Shown here in pieces: positions 1 to 8,869 of a stretch of DNA of 64,000 nt; within the stretch, counting starts at the first letter, position 1, and each line of letters starts with the position of its first letter. The position numbers and the translations under genes were made by a program. The notes under the pieces are model-generated. The model saw only the letters and a program-made list of their open reading frames with translations. It did no database searches and was not told the DNA's origin. Origin of the DNA: Neorhodopirellula pilleata. GTDB taxonomy: Bacteria > Planctomycetota > Planctomycetia > Pirellulales > Pirellulaceae. The stretch covers positions 671,502 to 735,501 of the forward strand of contig NZ_SJPM01000001.1 of assembly GCF_007859915.1 (NCBI RefSeq), read 5' to 3'.

Positions 1-457
1 TCTTGCCGCTTCCGTTGACCCCCACGACGAGGATCACCGTCGGAGGGGAATCGGACTTGGCCAATCCGCCGTGGTCTTGTCGCAACTGTTGTCGTATCTC
101 GTCGGTGATCGTTTCAATCACCTCCTCCAGTTGCACGACACGCCCACGAAATTTCTTGGCAACTTCGTCCTTGATCAAATTCGCTGGTTTGATGCCCATA
201 TCGGTGCGAATCAACCTGGCGAACAGCTCGCCGAGGAACTCTTCGTCGACCAGCCGCCCTTCGCTCTTGAAGAGGTCGCGAATATCGGTCGCGAGCACCC
301 GGCGGGTTTTATTCAAACCACCCGTGATTTTTGCAAGCACGCCACCAGAACCGCGCGGTTGAACCGGTTGAATCGTTGGCTCAGCATCGCCCGATCCGGT
401 GGTCGCGGCGGGCGGGGTCGGATCGGGGTCAGATTTCTTGGAACGCCAAAACGCCAT
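1..457 (-). CDS. ftsY: Signal recognition particle receptor FtsY, 5' part only
   Basis: FtsY is the membrane-associated SRP receptor GTPase that docks ribosome-SRP complexes at the inner membrane. Reading the minus strand from the ATG at 457, the protein begins MAFWRSKKSDPDPTPP, continues through a short charged, proline-rich leader, then a helical N domain ('LLDEEF'-type segment seen here as VDEEFLGELFARLIRTDMG), and reaches the GTPase P-loop GVNGSGK at the window edge. The rest of the G domain lies outside. The acidic A domain is very short (about 35 residues), as in many bacteria outside the enterics. The gene diverges from the Ser/Thr kinase at 622 with about 165 bp between them. The GVNG[SA]GK P-loop right after an SRP54-type N domain separates FtsY from Ffh, which has GLQGSGK. 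Confidence 0.93.
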   Translation of the reverse strand, partial: MAFWRSKKSDPDPTPPAATTGSGDAEPTIQPVQPRGSGGVLAKITGGLNKTRRVLATDIRDLFKSEGRLVDEEFLGELFARLIRTDMGIKPANLIKDEVAKKFRGRVVQLEEVIETITDEIRQQLRQDHGGLAKSDSPPTVILVVGVNGSGK

Positions 458-621
458 CGGGTATCAATTTCCTGCGGTTGAATCGAGATTTCCCGAATTG
501 TGCCGCGCCGGCTTCGTTCTCACCACCCGGCGTCGGTTTGTGTTCGAGAGATCTCGGTTATACTGTTACACTGATCGGGTGGGGCGTCCCACACATCGCA
601 ATTCTTGTGCAATCCATCTCC

Positions 622-3600
622 ATGGCCGTCCAAATTCAACGCGGACTCGAAATCGTGCCCGGCTATACGCTGGTCCGGCGCGTCGGTTCTGGAATGGCGG
701 GCGAGGTCTGGGTCGCTCGAGCTTCCGGCGGCGTACACGTGGCGATCAAGGTCATTCGCGATATGAGCATGGTCGGGTCCAAACGCGAACTCGGCGCGCT
801 GCGGATTGTTCGTGAGGTCAAACACACCAATCTGTGCCCATTGATCGGGGTGTGGTTCTTCGACGCCAACGGTGAACTACTGAGCAACTCAGCGACCGAT
901 GAGATTCTCGGCCAAGAGTCCTCGTTGATCGATACCGACTTCCTGTCGACTCAGCACCCCCTATCGGGAGATTTGAGAGAAACGCCGGCGGTCCGACTGG
1001 GGCCGAACCGTTCGGAATCCAAGGAAGACCGCTTCGACGCGCACAGTACGGTTGGGCCGGATGAAAACGACATCACCGGTGGCGAGCTCGAAGAAACCTC
1101 GGACATCTCGGGTTACCAGTCGTTTCGCGGTCCTGCCGACGATAACGGGACGGAGGAATCCTCTTCGCCGCTCGGCGAAGCTCGACAAATGGTCGTCGCG
1201 ATGGGATTGGGTGATCGTACGTTGTTCGATCGCCTCGTCGAGATGCGGGCGCCGGACAACCAACCCACTCAGCCCGATCCGCTGCACCTGCCCGGAGGTA
1301 TCCACGCTAAGGAACTGATTCGTTATATCGCCGGGGCCGCGTCGGCGATTGACGAATTGAATCTCAAACACAATATCTATCACTGCGATATCAAACCGCA
1401 GAACATTTTGGTCGTCGGTGGCAACGCTCAAGTGTGTGACTTCGGGTTGGCCCGTCGTGTTCACGAAAACCGGCGGACTCAGTTGGCCATCGGTACGCCC
1501 GCCTACGGCGCACCGGAAATGTTGTTCGATCAAACTTACACGAAAACGATCGATCAATATTCTCTGGCCATTACTTACTACGAACTCCGAACCGGCAAGC
1601 TGCCTTTCGAAACGACACGACGATCGACGTTCTTGCGTGCCAAGGCCCAGGGCGAATTGCTGCTCAATCTTTTGCCGGCGGCCGAAGAAGCGGTCATTGC
1701 GCGGGCGTCGGACTTGGATCCCGAACGACGCTACCCCACCTGCACGGATTTTGCCGAAGCCCTCGCCGCCGCGATCGATGCCAAACCGGACGAACCTAAG
1801 CATGACCCAAAGCGATGGATGATCGCGGGAATAAGCAGTGGGATTGTCGCCCTGGTCGTAGCGTCATGGGCAATCATGAACTTCGGCAATAACGGCAACG
1901 ATCTGGTCGACAACGGGACTTTCAAGGATCTGCCAGACCTCCCCGCGGAGATCGTTGAAGCGGTTCAGCCAACCGAAGCCGCCGCAATGGATTCGGACAC
2001 CACAATCGAACCAACCATCGGTAAGGGGCCAACTGCCAGCGACAAACAACCAAGCGGGGAACCAATGACGGTCGTCGAACCCGCGACATCATTAACACCA
2101 TCGCCACCGCCGCCACCACCTCCTCCGACGCTGGACGATTTCATCGCCGAAGCGAACGATCAAGCCACTCAATTAATCGAGCGATTCGGCGAGCTGGGTG
2201 GAACGGCCAACGGACAGGCATTGTCCAAATCGGTGATGACGGAAATGCAGTCGTGGCTTGACCAACTCGCACAAGTCCGCGAACTGCCACCGCTCCGCGA
2301 CGGCGTGTCGGCGTCGCTCCCCGACCCACTGCAATCGAGCGTATTGCAATCCGGGTTACCGGCGACCGGTTGGGATCTTCTGGACCGCTCGACGCGGATC
2401 CCTGCCACGTTCATTGCCGGAGTCCTCGCTTGGGACTCAGGCCGTAGTTCCAACGCTTTAGAACTTTGGTATTCGATCCAGAACGAGAACGAACTGATTA
2501 GTTTGATCGACCCGACGCATCGTCGCGGCGTCGTCGAACGCGTCCTTCCACGCTTGATCCAAGGTACCGGTGTCAATGACTCCAACACGAAACAACATCG
2601 GTACGCTCGCTCGACCGCGAGTTATCAAGGAGTGCTGAACTTGCTGGCAGACTTTTCGGTCGATGTGGCCGAAATGCGGCGTCAGGTCGACGGACAGCGT
2701 TTTCTGCTCAGTGCCGCCAAGAAGGACCCGGAATCAGGTTTGAAACTTTGGCGATCGTTGCGGTTGAACGAACAAGAAACAACGCCCCAGGCGGGATTTG
2801 CATTGGCAGGTCTGGTCGACGTTCGGCTGGCCCAATCACCGCCGAAGGAAGAACGCGGCAACCTCATCACTGAGCGGATCGTTGCTTGTCAGCTTCAGGA
2901 CCCACTCACCAACCAAGACTCGGTGCCTCCATCGGACCAGACGGTTGCTAACTACAACTTACTGCGATCCGAAATCGAGTTTCCCGACGACGGACTGCCC
3001 ATCGTCCCTGATGCGCTTGCCAATTCAACGGTTGAAGATTTTTGCGTCCGCTTCGCCGGAGCCTTGGTCGGGCTACCCGCTGCCAAGGGTCATGATGTTT
3101 TCTTAGCACGACTTCAAGACATCGAGCGGGTTGCAGGGATCGCATTAGCATTGTCGGACGAGGACTCGCGGCAAGAGGCGATGCGATTGATCGCGGCGGA
3201 ATCATTCCTGCAGACTCGATACGAACAAAATGACGATGTTCCGCCGACCCGCATTATCGAGCGATTGCGAGCCTATGGCGGCTCAGAATCAAGTGATTCC
3301 GTCAACGACGTATTTGTGAACTCCCGCATCGCCGACCAGAACGGGTATCTGGCTCGCGACGAAAAACAGATTCGGAGTTCCTATCAACGTGCCCAAGAAC
3401 TCTACGGTCGTGTCGTCGATGATCCCAAGACACCCGCCGACCTTCGCGCGAGCGCCCTGCGATGCCGAGCAAACCTACTGACGCGGATTGCTGCCATCAG
3501 TAACGACGAAACGATTGTATCACTGCTCGACCAAGCCGCCGCCGACTCGGAACAATCGTTGAGCTTGCCCTCACGCTGGCATTTGGACAACGATGATCGA

Positions 3601-4248
3601 TTGATGACCGCCGCCGAGGTCAATCTGGCGATGGTTCGGCTGATCGATTCGTTGTCGGTGCAGCGAAAACAAGATTTCCTCGATGATGCCGATCAATATC
3701 TCGCCCAATCGATCGCCGAACGCGACCGGCGAGGCTATCCGTCCCACCCCCATGCAACCGCACGACTCAACGGATACCTATTGGACCTCATCGACAGTCC
3801 GCCCGGGCCTCGACGAGATCAAAAAAGTCTTGATGCTCGCCGTTGGATGCAAGCCAACGCGACAGCACCGTTAAATCCACCGGTCGGCGATATCACGATG
3901 ACGATCAATACCACTTCGTCGCGTTTGCGATGCCACTGGCATTGTATGTGTTCGATGGTGCTCAGCGAGTTGAATGCAAAGAGTTCGGCACTTGCCCAGA
4001 TTCAGTACGCGTACCAAGTCGGCCAAGAACAATTGGACGTCGGTGATGATCGTCGACATTTAGCGACATTGGTATTGACGCGTCTCAAGAGCACGGCATT
4101 GTACGCGAGTATCGCCGCCGGGCGAAAACCAGACGCTGACTTGATCGACGAACTCATCGAACTGTTGAACTCGATTGAAGACCCCAAGCCCGATTACCGG
4201 GCAAAGCAAGAGCTATTCTTAAACGATTTGCAGGCGATGAAACGGTAG
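622..4248 (+). CDS. Transmembrane receptor-type serine/threonine protein kinase
   Basis: A 1208-residue Hanks-type kinase. The glycine loop RVGSGMAGEVW is near residues 19-29, the ATP-anchoring lysine is K43 in VAIKVI, the catalytic loop HCDIKPQN is at 254-261 (D256), DFG at 273-275, followed by AYGAPEM. A single membrane helix near residues 398-420 separates the cytoplasmic kinase from an extracytoplasmic half of about 780 residues. That half starts with an acidic, proline-rich linker (eight consecutive prolines) and continues as helical TPR-like sequence without a recognised ligand domain. Between the N lobe and the catalytic loop lies an insert of over 100 acidic, Ser/Thr-rich residues that is unusual for the fold. 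The frame is open upstream to 331, but the ATG at 622 directly precedes the kinase domain and leaves room for the ftsY promoter. Kinase call is certain; substrate and signal are unknown. Confidence 0.92.
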   Translation: MAVQIQRGLEIVPGYTLVRRVGSGMAGEVWVARASGGVHVAIKVIRDMSMVGSKRELGALRIVREVKHTNLCPLIGVWFFDANGELLSNSATDEILGQESSLIDTDFLSTQHPLSGDLRETPAVRLGPNRSESKEDRFDAHSTVGPDENDITGGELEETSDISGYQSFRGPADDNGTEESSSPLGEARQMVVAMGLGDRTLFDRLVEMRAPDNQPTQPDPLHLPGGIHAKELIRYIAGAASAIDELNLKHNIYHCDIKPQNILVVGGNAQVCDFGLARRVHENRRTQLAIGTPAYGAPEMLFDQTYTKTIDQYSLAITYYELRTGKLPFETTRRSTFLRAKAQGELLLNLLPAAEEAVIARASDLDPERRYPTCTDFAEALAAAIDAKPDEPKHDPKRWMIAGISSGIVALVVASWAIMNFGNNGNDLVDNGTFKDLPDLPAEIVEAVQPTEAAAMDSDTTIEPTIGKGPTASDKQPSGEPMTVVEPATSLTPSPPPPPPPPTLDDFIAEANDQATQLIERFGELGGTANGQALSKSVMTEMQSWLDQLAQVRELPPLRDGVSASLPDPLQSSVLQSGLPATGWDLLDRSTRIPATFIAGVLAWDSGRSSNALELWYSIQNENELISLIDPTHRRGVVERVLPRLIQGTGVNDSNTKQHRYARSTASYQGVLNLLADFSVDVAEMRRQVDGQRFLLSAAKKDPESGLKLWRSLRLNEQETTPQAGFALAGLVDVRLAQSPPKEERGNLITERIVACQLQDPLTNQDSVPPSDQTVANYNLLRSEIEFPDDGLPIVPDALANSTVEDFCVRFAGALVGLPAAKGHDVFLARLQDIERVAGIALALSDEDSRQEAMRLIAAESFLQTRYEQNDDVPPTRIIERLRAYGGSESSDSVNDVFVNSRIADQNGYLARDEKQIRSSYQRAQELYGRVVDDPKTPADLRASALRCRANLLTRIAAISNDETIVSLLDQAAADSEQSLSLPSRWHLDNDDRLMTAAEVNLAMVRLIDSLSVQRKQDFLDDADQYLAQSIAERDRRGYPSHPHATARLNGYLLDLIDSPPGPRRDQKSLDARRWMQANATAPLNPPVGDITMTINTTSSRLRCHWHCMCSMVLSELNAKSSALAQIQYAYQVGQEQLDVGDDRRHLATLVLTRLKSTALYASIAAGRKPDADLIDELIELLNSIEDPKPDYRAKQELFLNDLQAMKR

Positions 4249-4613
4249 ATTCCCATCGACTTCTGGATCAGCGATCGCTGCGTTCGATGTCTTTTGAGCG
4301 CATTGGATACAAGCCCGAGGCTCGACGGCTCGTTGAATGAATCTTAATCCGACGCGTCACGCGCGGTTGGTTTCATCGTAACCCGAAGCGTCAGCGAGGG
4401 ATTGAGCGTCATTAAATCCTCTGCAGGTATCCCTCGCTCACGCTTTTTGAAGTTGCGCTTTTTTCGTAACCCGCTGCGTAAGCGAGGGATCATTGATATT
4501 GACTCATCCCTCGCTAACGCTTCGGGTTACGATGTGGACGAATTCAACACGCCGTTACGCGTCGGGTTTGTATGAATGTGGTGTAGCCGTCTTTAGTAAT
4601 TGTTTGACGCGTA
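4249..4613. repeat. Intergenic region with palindromic repeat family (locus A)
   Basis: No gene is visible in this 365-bp gap between two convergent genes. From about 4374 to 4569 it carries the same repeat family seen at 8205-8549 and 35930-36165: GTAACCCGAAGCG next to AGCGAGGGAT, followed by the inverted partner ATCCCTCGC. The clearest hairpin has 26-nt arms at 4465-4490 and 4506-4531 with a 15-nt loop and two or three mismatches. The stretch around 4446-4490 (TTTTGAAGTTGCGC followed by the arm) recurs in inverted orientation near 36130-36175. The position between convergent 3' ends would suit a bidirectional transcription block, but that is inference. Confidence 0.8.
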
Positions 4614-6821
4614 TCACTCACTCAAACCATTCAACCACGTTCTCAATTCGGGATCTTCCGGCGGGTTAGTCAACAACATCAACTCGGCTTTTGCGATCGC
4701 TGCTGCTCGATCGCCGCTTTGGAACTGACAACGGATCGCTTCCACCTGCGCCTCAATACCGCCTGGTGCATCGCTTGGTAAACCCTCAGCGAGTTCCGTC
4801 CACAGTCGCGAGGCCAACTTCAAATGAGCCAGCCACTGGGGATGCGATCGAGGCGTCGTTGATAGCGTCGATGCCATGAACCGTAGCCATTGTCCTGGGT
4901 CGGTCGATGCCCTCATCTGCGTTCGCATGAAATCCAATGCTCGGTCGGTCTGACCGTTTTGGACCATCCACCGCAATCGATCTCGCTCGGTACCGCCGTC
5001 ATGTTGCAATAAAACGGAAGCAATAACGGAAGCCGTCTCAGGACGTTGTTCGATGTCCCTTTGCAATCGCCATCGCACCGCTGCCTTCAAATTGGAATTT
5101 TGTTCGATTCGATCCCAAAGATCACCGAACGTGGTCACTTCCGGCGTTGTTCGGAACTCGGCAAGACGTCGAAAGATCGGGTCGATGATCTTGTTGCTCT
5201 CGGGGATGGTGTCGCCTAGGAGGGCAAGCAAACAAAGTCGCAACTGCTCCGTATCGAATTGCTCATTCGATTCGTCCAGTCCTCCCAACGTCCCCCGCAT
5301 GACCGACAAGGCTTCCCGGTAGTCGTCCGCCGCAAGCACCGCACGAGACCAGAGTTCGCGGCTGCGTATCGGGGTGGTTTCGTTTGCGTGATCGATGGGA
5401 ACCGTCGTGGCGAACCGGGCCGCCTCCAAAAGGTCACCCTTTCGCGAGAGAATCTCGATCAACCAATCACGGGCTGATCGGGAAGCATCCGATTGAGGCC
5501 ACGACAAAAGACATTGTCTCAAAATCGTCTCGACCTCGTCGTCGTTCGCGGTGACCGATTGACTTGCCAACGACGCTGCTTGCAAGACGAGATCCGCCGA
5601 TTGAGGCCGATCGGAAAACCGCCCCGCGACTTGCAATAACAGCTCCTTGCCCGCATCTGGCTTGGTTAACTTCTGTAAGATTGCGGCGGAACTGACCGCC
5701 GAGTCGATCGCCCGATCCGCTCGGTCGTCTTGCACCGACGCCTTCGCGAACGCGATCGCGGCTTGCAAAAGTTTCTCGGTGCGGTAGTAGTAACGCCCGT
5801 CGGCTCGCATCAATCTTGGATCGGACGTGACTTGTGACGGCTTCTCGCTGAGTTGCCGTTGGCGAGCGACCCATGTTTCGGCGCGACGGCGGGCAAACGG
5901 ACCACCACGTATTTCGATCGTGTCCAACCAATTCCCTAATTTCGCCGCATCTCGCAATGGTGACGACCAAAGAAACTCAAGCATGGCGAGGTCCATCGCG
6001 GTCGAGTTTGCCGCGTTGACCGGATCGGCACCGTAAAACGCTCGCAGCGACCGTTCCGCTTCTTCATATCGGCGATTGGCCAGGTCGATACGAACCGACA
6101 TCACCAATTTCTCCGGTGCAGTGGATGGTGCTGAAGCGTCTTTTTGTGACGACCAAACCTGTTGAGCCGCCCATCCTTCGCCGGCCTGCAGGTGGGCGTC
6201 GATCAACAGCCGATTGAGTTCGCCCGCAACCAAATCGCCCGGTCGCTGACGTCCATCGATTTCGGAAGGGCGCGATGGCAGTTCAGTGGACGCGGCTTGG
6301 ATCAAACGAACGGTTTCATGGGCCGCTACGACGGCGTCGGGCGATCCTGCCAAGAAACATTCTGACTGCATGGCGGAAAGCTCGATCCGACGCAGCCAGA
6401 TCAGACTTCGTTCGCGACGTAGCGATGCGATCGCCTCCGCGTTCTCGACTGGATCACCATCGCGTTGCCGTTCGGCAAGCTGACGATGGGTTCGGTCAAG
6501 CTGACCGGATAAGTCGTTGTCGACTTGTCGTCGTCGGTCGATCAAGCGGAGGATCAAGGATTCCGGTGCCCCGTGCACGATCGCCTCCGTAAAATCCTTT
6601 TTCAGGGTCTCGATTTGGCTTTCAGTGGTGTCCCGGTTGTCCAGCTCGATCCGGTTCGTAGTGGTCGTTTGACCGGTCGCTGACTGGATGTTCCAACCAC
6701 AAGAGACGATCAGGAGCAAGATCTCGATAGGTCGAGACCATTGGTTGTTCCAAAGAAACTTACAAAGAGGCGAGTACACGGGCGGCCGCGTCGATGGTTT
6801 CATCAATGATTGCTTCATCAT
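4614..6821 (-). CDS. Secreted helical-repeat (TPR-like) protein of unknown function
   Basis: A protein of up to 735 residues that I do not recognise by name. A hydrophobic segment (PIEILLLIVSCGW) ending in SATGQ near residue 50 looks like a signal peptide. The remainder is alanine- and leucine-rich helical sequence with repeated paired-helix patterns resembling TPR or SEL1-type solenoids, such as AAIAFAKASVQDDRADRA and ALDFMRTQMRAS. The ATG at 6821 makes the gene overlap the end of hemL by 62 bp. A GTG at 6779 would shorten the N-terminus to a normal signal-peptide length and reduce the overlap to 20 bp. Same strand and overlap suggest co-transcription with hemL, but no functional link is evident. 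It resembles other very long planctomycete periplasmic solenoid proteins with no known role. Confidence 0.7.
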   Translation of the reverse strand: MMKQSLMKPSTRPPVYSPLCKFLWNNQWSRPIEILLLIVSCGWNIQSATGQTTTTNRIELDNRDTTESQIETLKKDFTEAIVHGAPESLILRLIDRRRQVDNDLSGQLDRTHRQLAERQRDGDPVENAEAIASLRRERSLIWLRRIELSAMQSECFLAGSPDAVVAAHETVRLIQAASTELPSRPSEIDGRQRPGDLVAGELNRLLIDAHLQAGEGWAAQQVWSSQKDASAPSTAPEKLVMSVRIDLANRRYEEAERSLRAFYGADPVNAANSTAMDLAMLEFLWSSPLRDAAKLGNWLDTIEIRGGPFARRRAETWVARQRQLSEKPSQVTSDPRLMRADGRYYYRTEKLLQAAIAFAKASVQDDRADRAIDSAVSSAAILQKLTKPDAGKELLLQVAGRFSDRPQSADLVLQAASLASQSVTANDDEVETILRQCLLSWPQSDASRSARDWLIEILSRKGDLLEAARFATTVPIDHANETTPIRSRELWSRAVLAADDYREALSVMRGTLGGLDESNEQFDTEQLRLCLLALLGDTIPESNKIIDPIFRRLAEFRTTPEVTTFGDLWDRIEQNSNLKAAVRWRLQRDIEQRPETASVIASVLLQHDGGTERDRLRWMVQNGQTDRALDFMRTQMRASTDPGQWLRFMASTLSTTPRSHPQWLAHLKLASRLWTELAEGLPSDAPGGIEAQVEAIRCQFQSGDRAAAIAKAELMLLTNPPEDPELRTWLNGLSE

Positions 6822-8082
6822 GCAAGCGGCTAAAGAACAACGCTTCGAACTGACTGCACGGCATGTAAATGCCTTCGCCGATCATTCCCCAAAAATATCG
6901 CCCGAACGCTTCACGGTCACAACGATCGGCATCGGACCAACACGTCACCGGATCTGGGTGGAAAAACAACGTCATCATACTGCCCACATCGGCAACGGTG
7001 TGAGGAATTCCCGCTTCGGTGGCAACGCGATCGAGCCCGTCGGCGAGCCGGCGTCCCATCCGTTCGAGCTGTTCATACGGCGGATCATTCTTGAGAATCT
7101 CCAGCGTCGCCGTGCCCGCCGCGACCGCGACCGGATTCCCGCTGAGGGTTCCCGCCTGAAACACTTTTCCTGCCGGCAGGACTTGATTCATGATCTCGGC
7201 TTTTCCGCCGTACGCCCCCAGTGGCATTCCGCCGCCAACAATCTTCCCGAGGGTGGTCATGTCCGGCGTGATGCCGAATCGTTCCTGAGCACCGCCGAAG
7301 GCGACACGAAACCCGGTCATGACCTCGTCAAAAATTAAGATCGAACCATGTCGCGAGGTTAGGTTGCGAGCCGCGTGTAGAAACTCCATCGTGGGAACGA
7401 CGCATCCCATGTTCCCGACGACGGGTTCCAAAATCAACGCGGCAATTTGATCACCCATTTGCGTGAACGCCGCCTCAAGCCCGGACACATCGTTGTAGGA
7501 AAGCACGATCGTGTCCATGCCCGCCCCCGGTGTAACGCCTGGTGAATCGGGGACGCCGAGCGTTGCCGCAGCGCTTCCGGCGGCCACGAGCAGCGAATCC
7601 ACATGACCGTGATAGTTGCCCGAAAACTTCACGATTTTATGACGCCCCGTTGCGCCGCGGGCGACCCGAATCGCGCTCATCGTCGCTTCCGTACCGCTGT
7701 TGACCAATCGAACCTTCTCGATACTCGGGACCGCCTCGATGATCTGTTCGGCGAGTCTCGATTCCGCTTCGGTGGGTGCTCCGTAACTGGTCCCACGCGA
7801 TGCCGCTCGCGTGATTGCCTCAATGACGGGTTGTTGGGCGTGACCCAATATCATCGGTCCCCAAGAACCGATGTAGTCGATGTATCGCCTACCATCGAGA
7901 TCAAACAAATACGGGCCCTCGGCTCGCTCAATGAACAGCGGGGTACCGCCCACGGCACCGAACGCCCGGGCAGGCGAGTTGACTCCGCCGGGCATCAAAC
8001 CGACCGCCCGTTCGAACGCGGCGCGACTGCGCGGTCCGGCTGAAGAAGACGTCATGGAAGTGGACGGATTTGCTGAGGTCAT
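6760..8082 (-). CDS. hemL: Glutamate-1-semialdehyde 2,1-aminomutase
   Basis: HemL converts glutamate-1-semialdehyde to 5-aminolevulinate, the second step of the C5 route to heme and other tetrapyrroles, in the cytoplasm with PLP. The 440-residue length fits the family. The N-terminus carries the typical RAVGLMPGGVNSPARAF block, followed by SGTEATMSAIRVARGAT for phosphate binding, DEVMTGFRVA, and the PLP lysine K280 in TTLGKIVGGGMPLGAYGG. The ATG at 8082 follows a 5' region without a gene. A short Ser/Thr-rich leader of about 20 residues precedes the conserved part, so a later start (the Met at residue 10) cannot be excluded. The gene for the secreted repeat protein overlaps its 3' end. No other tetrapyrrole gene is adjacent, although a HemN/HemW-like protein lies at 48.3 kb. 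Confidence 0.96.
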   Translation of the reverse strand: MTSANPSTSMTSSSAGPRSRAAFERAVGLMPGGVNSPARAFGAVGGTPLFIERAEGPYLFDLDGRRYIDYIGSWGPMILGHAQQPVIEAITRAASRGTSYGAPTEAESRLAEQIIEAVPSIEKVRLVNSGTEATMSAIRVARGATGRHKIVKFSGNYHGHVDSLLVAAGSAAATLGVPDSPGVTPGAGMDTIVLSYNDVSGLEAAFTQMGDQIAALILEPVVGNMGCVVPTMEFLHAARNLTSRHGSILIFDEVMTGFRVAFGGAQERFGITPDMTTLGKIVGGGMPLGAYGGKAEIMNQVLPAGKVFQAGTLSGNPVAVAAGTATLEILKNDPPYEQLERMGRRLADGLDRVATEAGIPHTVADVGSMMTLFFHPDPVTCWSDADRCDREAFGRYFWGMIGEGIYMPCSQFEALFFSRLHDEAIIDETIDAAARVLASL

Positions 8083-8611
8083 CGGTTGGGCTGAGAAAGA
8101 GACAACAAAATGTTTAATGTGCGATGCAGCATCTAATTTAACGTAGCGGGATTCGGAGGAATTCCAATTGTATCGGGCAACTCTTGCGGGCTGTTGATTG
8201 AATTAGCCGTACCGCGTTAGCGGCGTGTTGATTTAGTTCGCATCGTAACCCGAAGCGTGAGCGAGGGATACATACAGAGGATTCAATGGCGTTGAATCCC
8301 TCGATCAGCGGGCTGTTGATCTAGTCCTCATCGAAACCCGAAGCGTGACGGGCTGTTGATTTAGTTTTCATCGAAACCCGAAGCGTGAGCGAGAGATACT
8401 TACAAAGGACTTAATGGTGATGAATCCCTCGCTGACGCTTCGGGTTACGATTAAATCAACACGCCCGTGAGTGAGGGATCTATAAAGAAAATTGAATGGC
8501 GTTCAATCCCTCGCTGACGCTTCGGGTTACGATTAAATCAACACGCCCGCTTGCCAAGTCTGGACGACAAAATACGTCCCGACGAAAGAGCAAGCTAGGG
8601 TTGGCAATGAG
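8083..8611. repeat. Intergenic region with palindromic repeat cluster (locus B)
   Basis: A 529-bp gap with no gene. From about 8205 to 8549 it is a chain of at least three copies of a palindromic element. The best copy runs 8349-8467 (119 bp): it opens CGGGCTGTTGATTTA, continues with ACCCGAAGCGTGAGCGAG, has a central region of about 30 bp, and closes with the inverted arm ending TAAATCAACACGCCCG. A neighbouring copy shares the CACGCCCG end at 8467 and ends at 8549. An apparently truncated copy sits at 8241-8340. The same 119-bp unit occurs at 35986-36104. The first 120 bp, next to hemL, show no repeat and presumably hold the hemL promoter. Confidence 0.85.
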
Positions 8612-8869
8612 TCACCGGGCGGATTCTTCGCGAAGCGTCGGCGTCGCGTAAGCCGGGCGTATTTCATTGAGGATCGACCAACCACAACCACCCGCCACGA
8701 TCGCGATCAAGAACCAAATGCCTCGAGCGGTCGGCTTGCCGAATCGTGAAGAGAGCGCCGCCATGGAGCGAATTTGATAGGGCCGGTTCCAGGGTCCGCA
8801 AGCGATCGCCAACGCGATCACTGAAACACCAATGGCCAAGCAGCCCACTAACAGTTCATCCGAAATCAC
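8612..8869 (-). CDS. Small membrane protein with two hydrophobic segments
   Basis: An 85-residue protein with two likely membrane helices: VGCLAIGVSVIALAIACG at the N-terminus and GIWFLIAIVAGGCGW in the second half, separated by a basic loop. It ends with a charged tail. I do not recognise the family. The start is a GTG at 8869 whose bases form GTGA with the stop codon of the upstream gene, a 4-bp overlap typical of translational coupling. It is therefore probably made together with the HEAT/TPR protein, which could act as its cytoplasmic partner. This is inferred from coupling alone. Confidence 0.6.
   Translation of the reverse strand: MISDELLVGCLAIGVSVIALAIACGPWNRPYQIRSMAALSSRFGKPTARGIWFLIAIVAGGCGWSILNEIRPAYATPTLREESAR

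Noticed and set aside
331..621. N-terminal extension of the Ser/Thr kinase
   Set aside because: It would overlap ftsY and holds no kinase sequence; the ATG at 622 directly precedes the domain.
961..1803. Open frame of 280 codons antisense to the kinase gene
   Set aside because: Covers the DFG and catalytic loop region of the kinase in the other strand; Arg/Phe-rich shadow sequence.
6688..7338. Open frame of 216 codons across the hemL/repeat-protein boundary
   Set aside because: Antisense to two supported genes; no domain.
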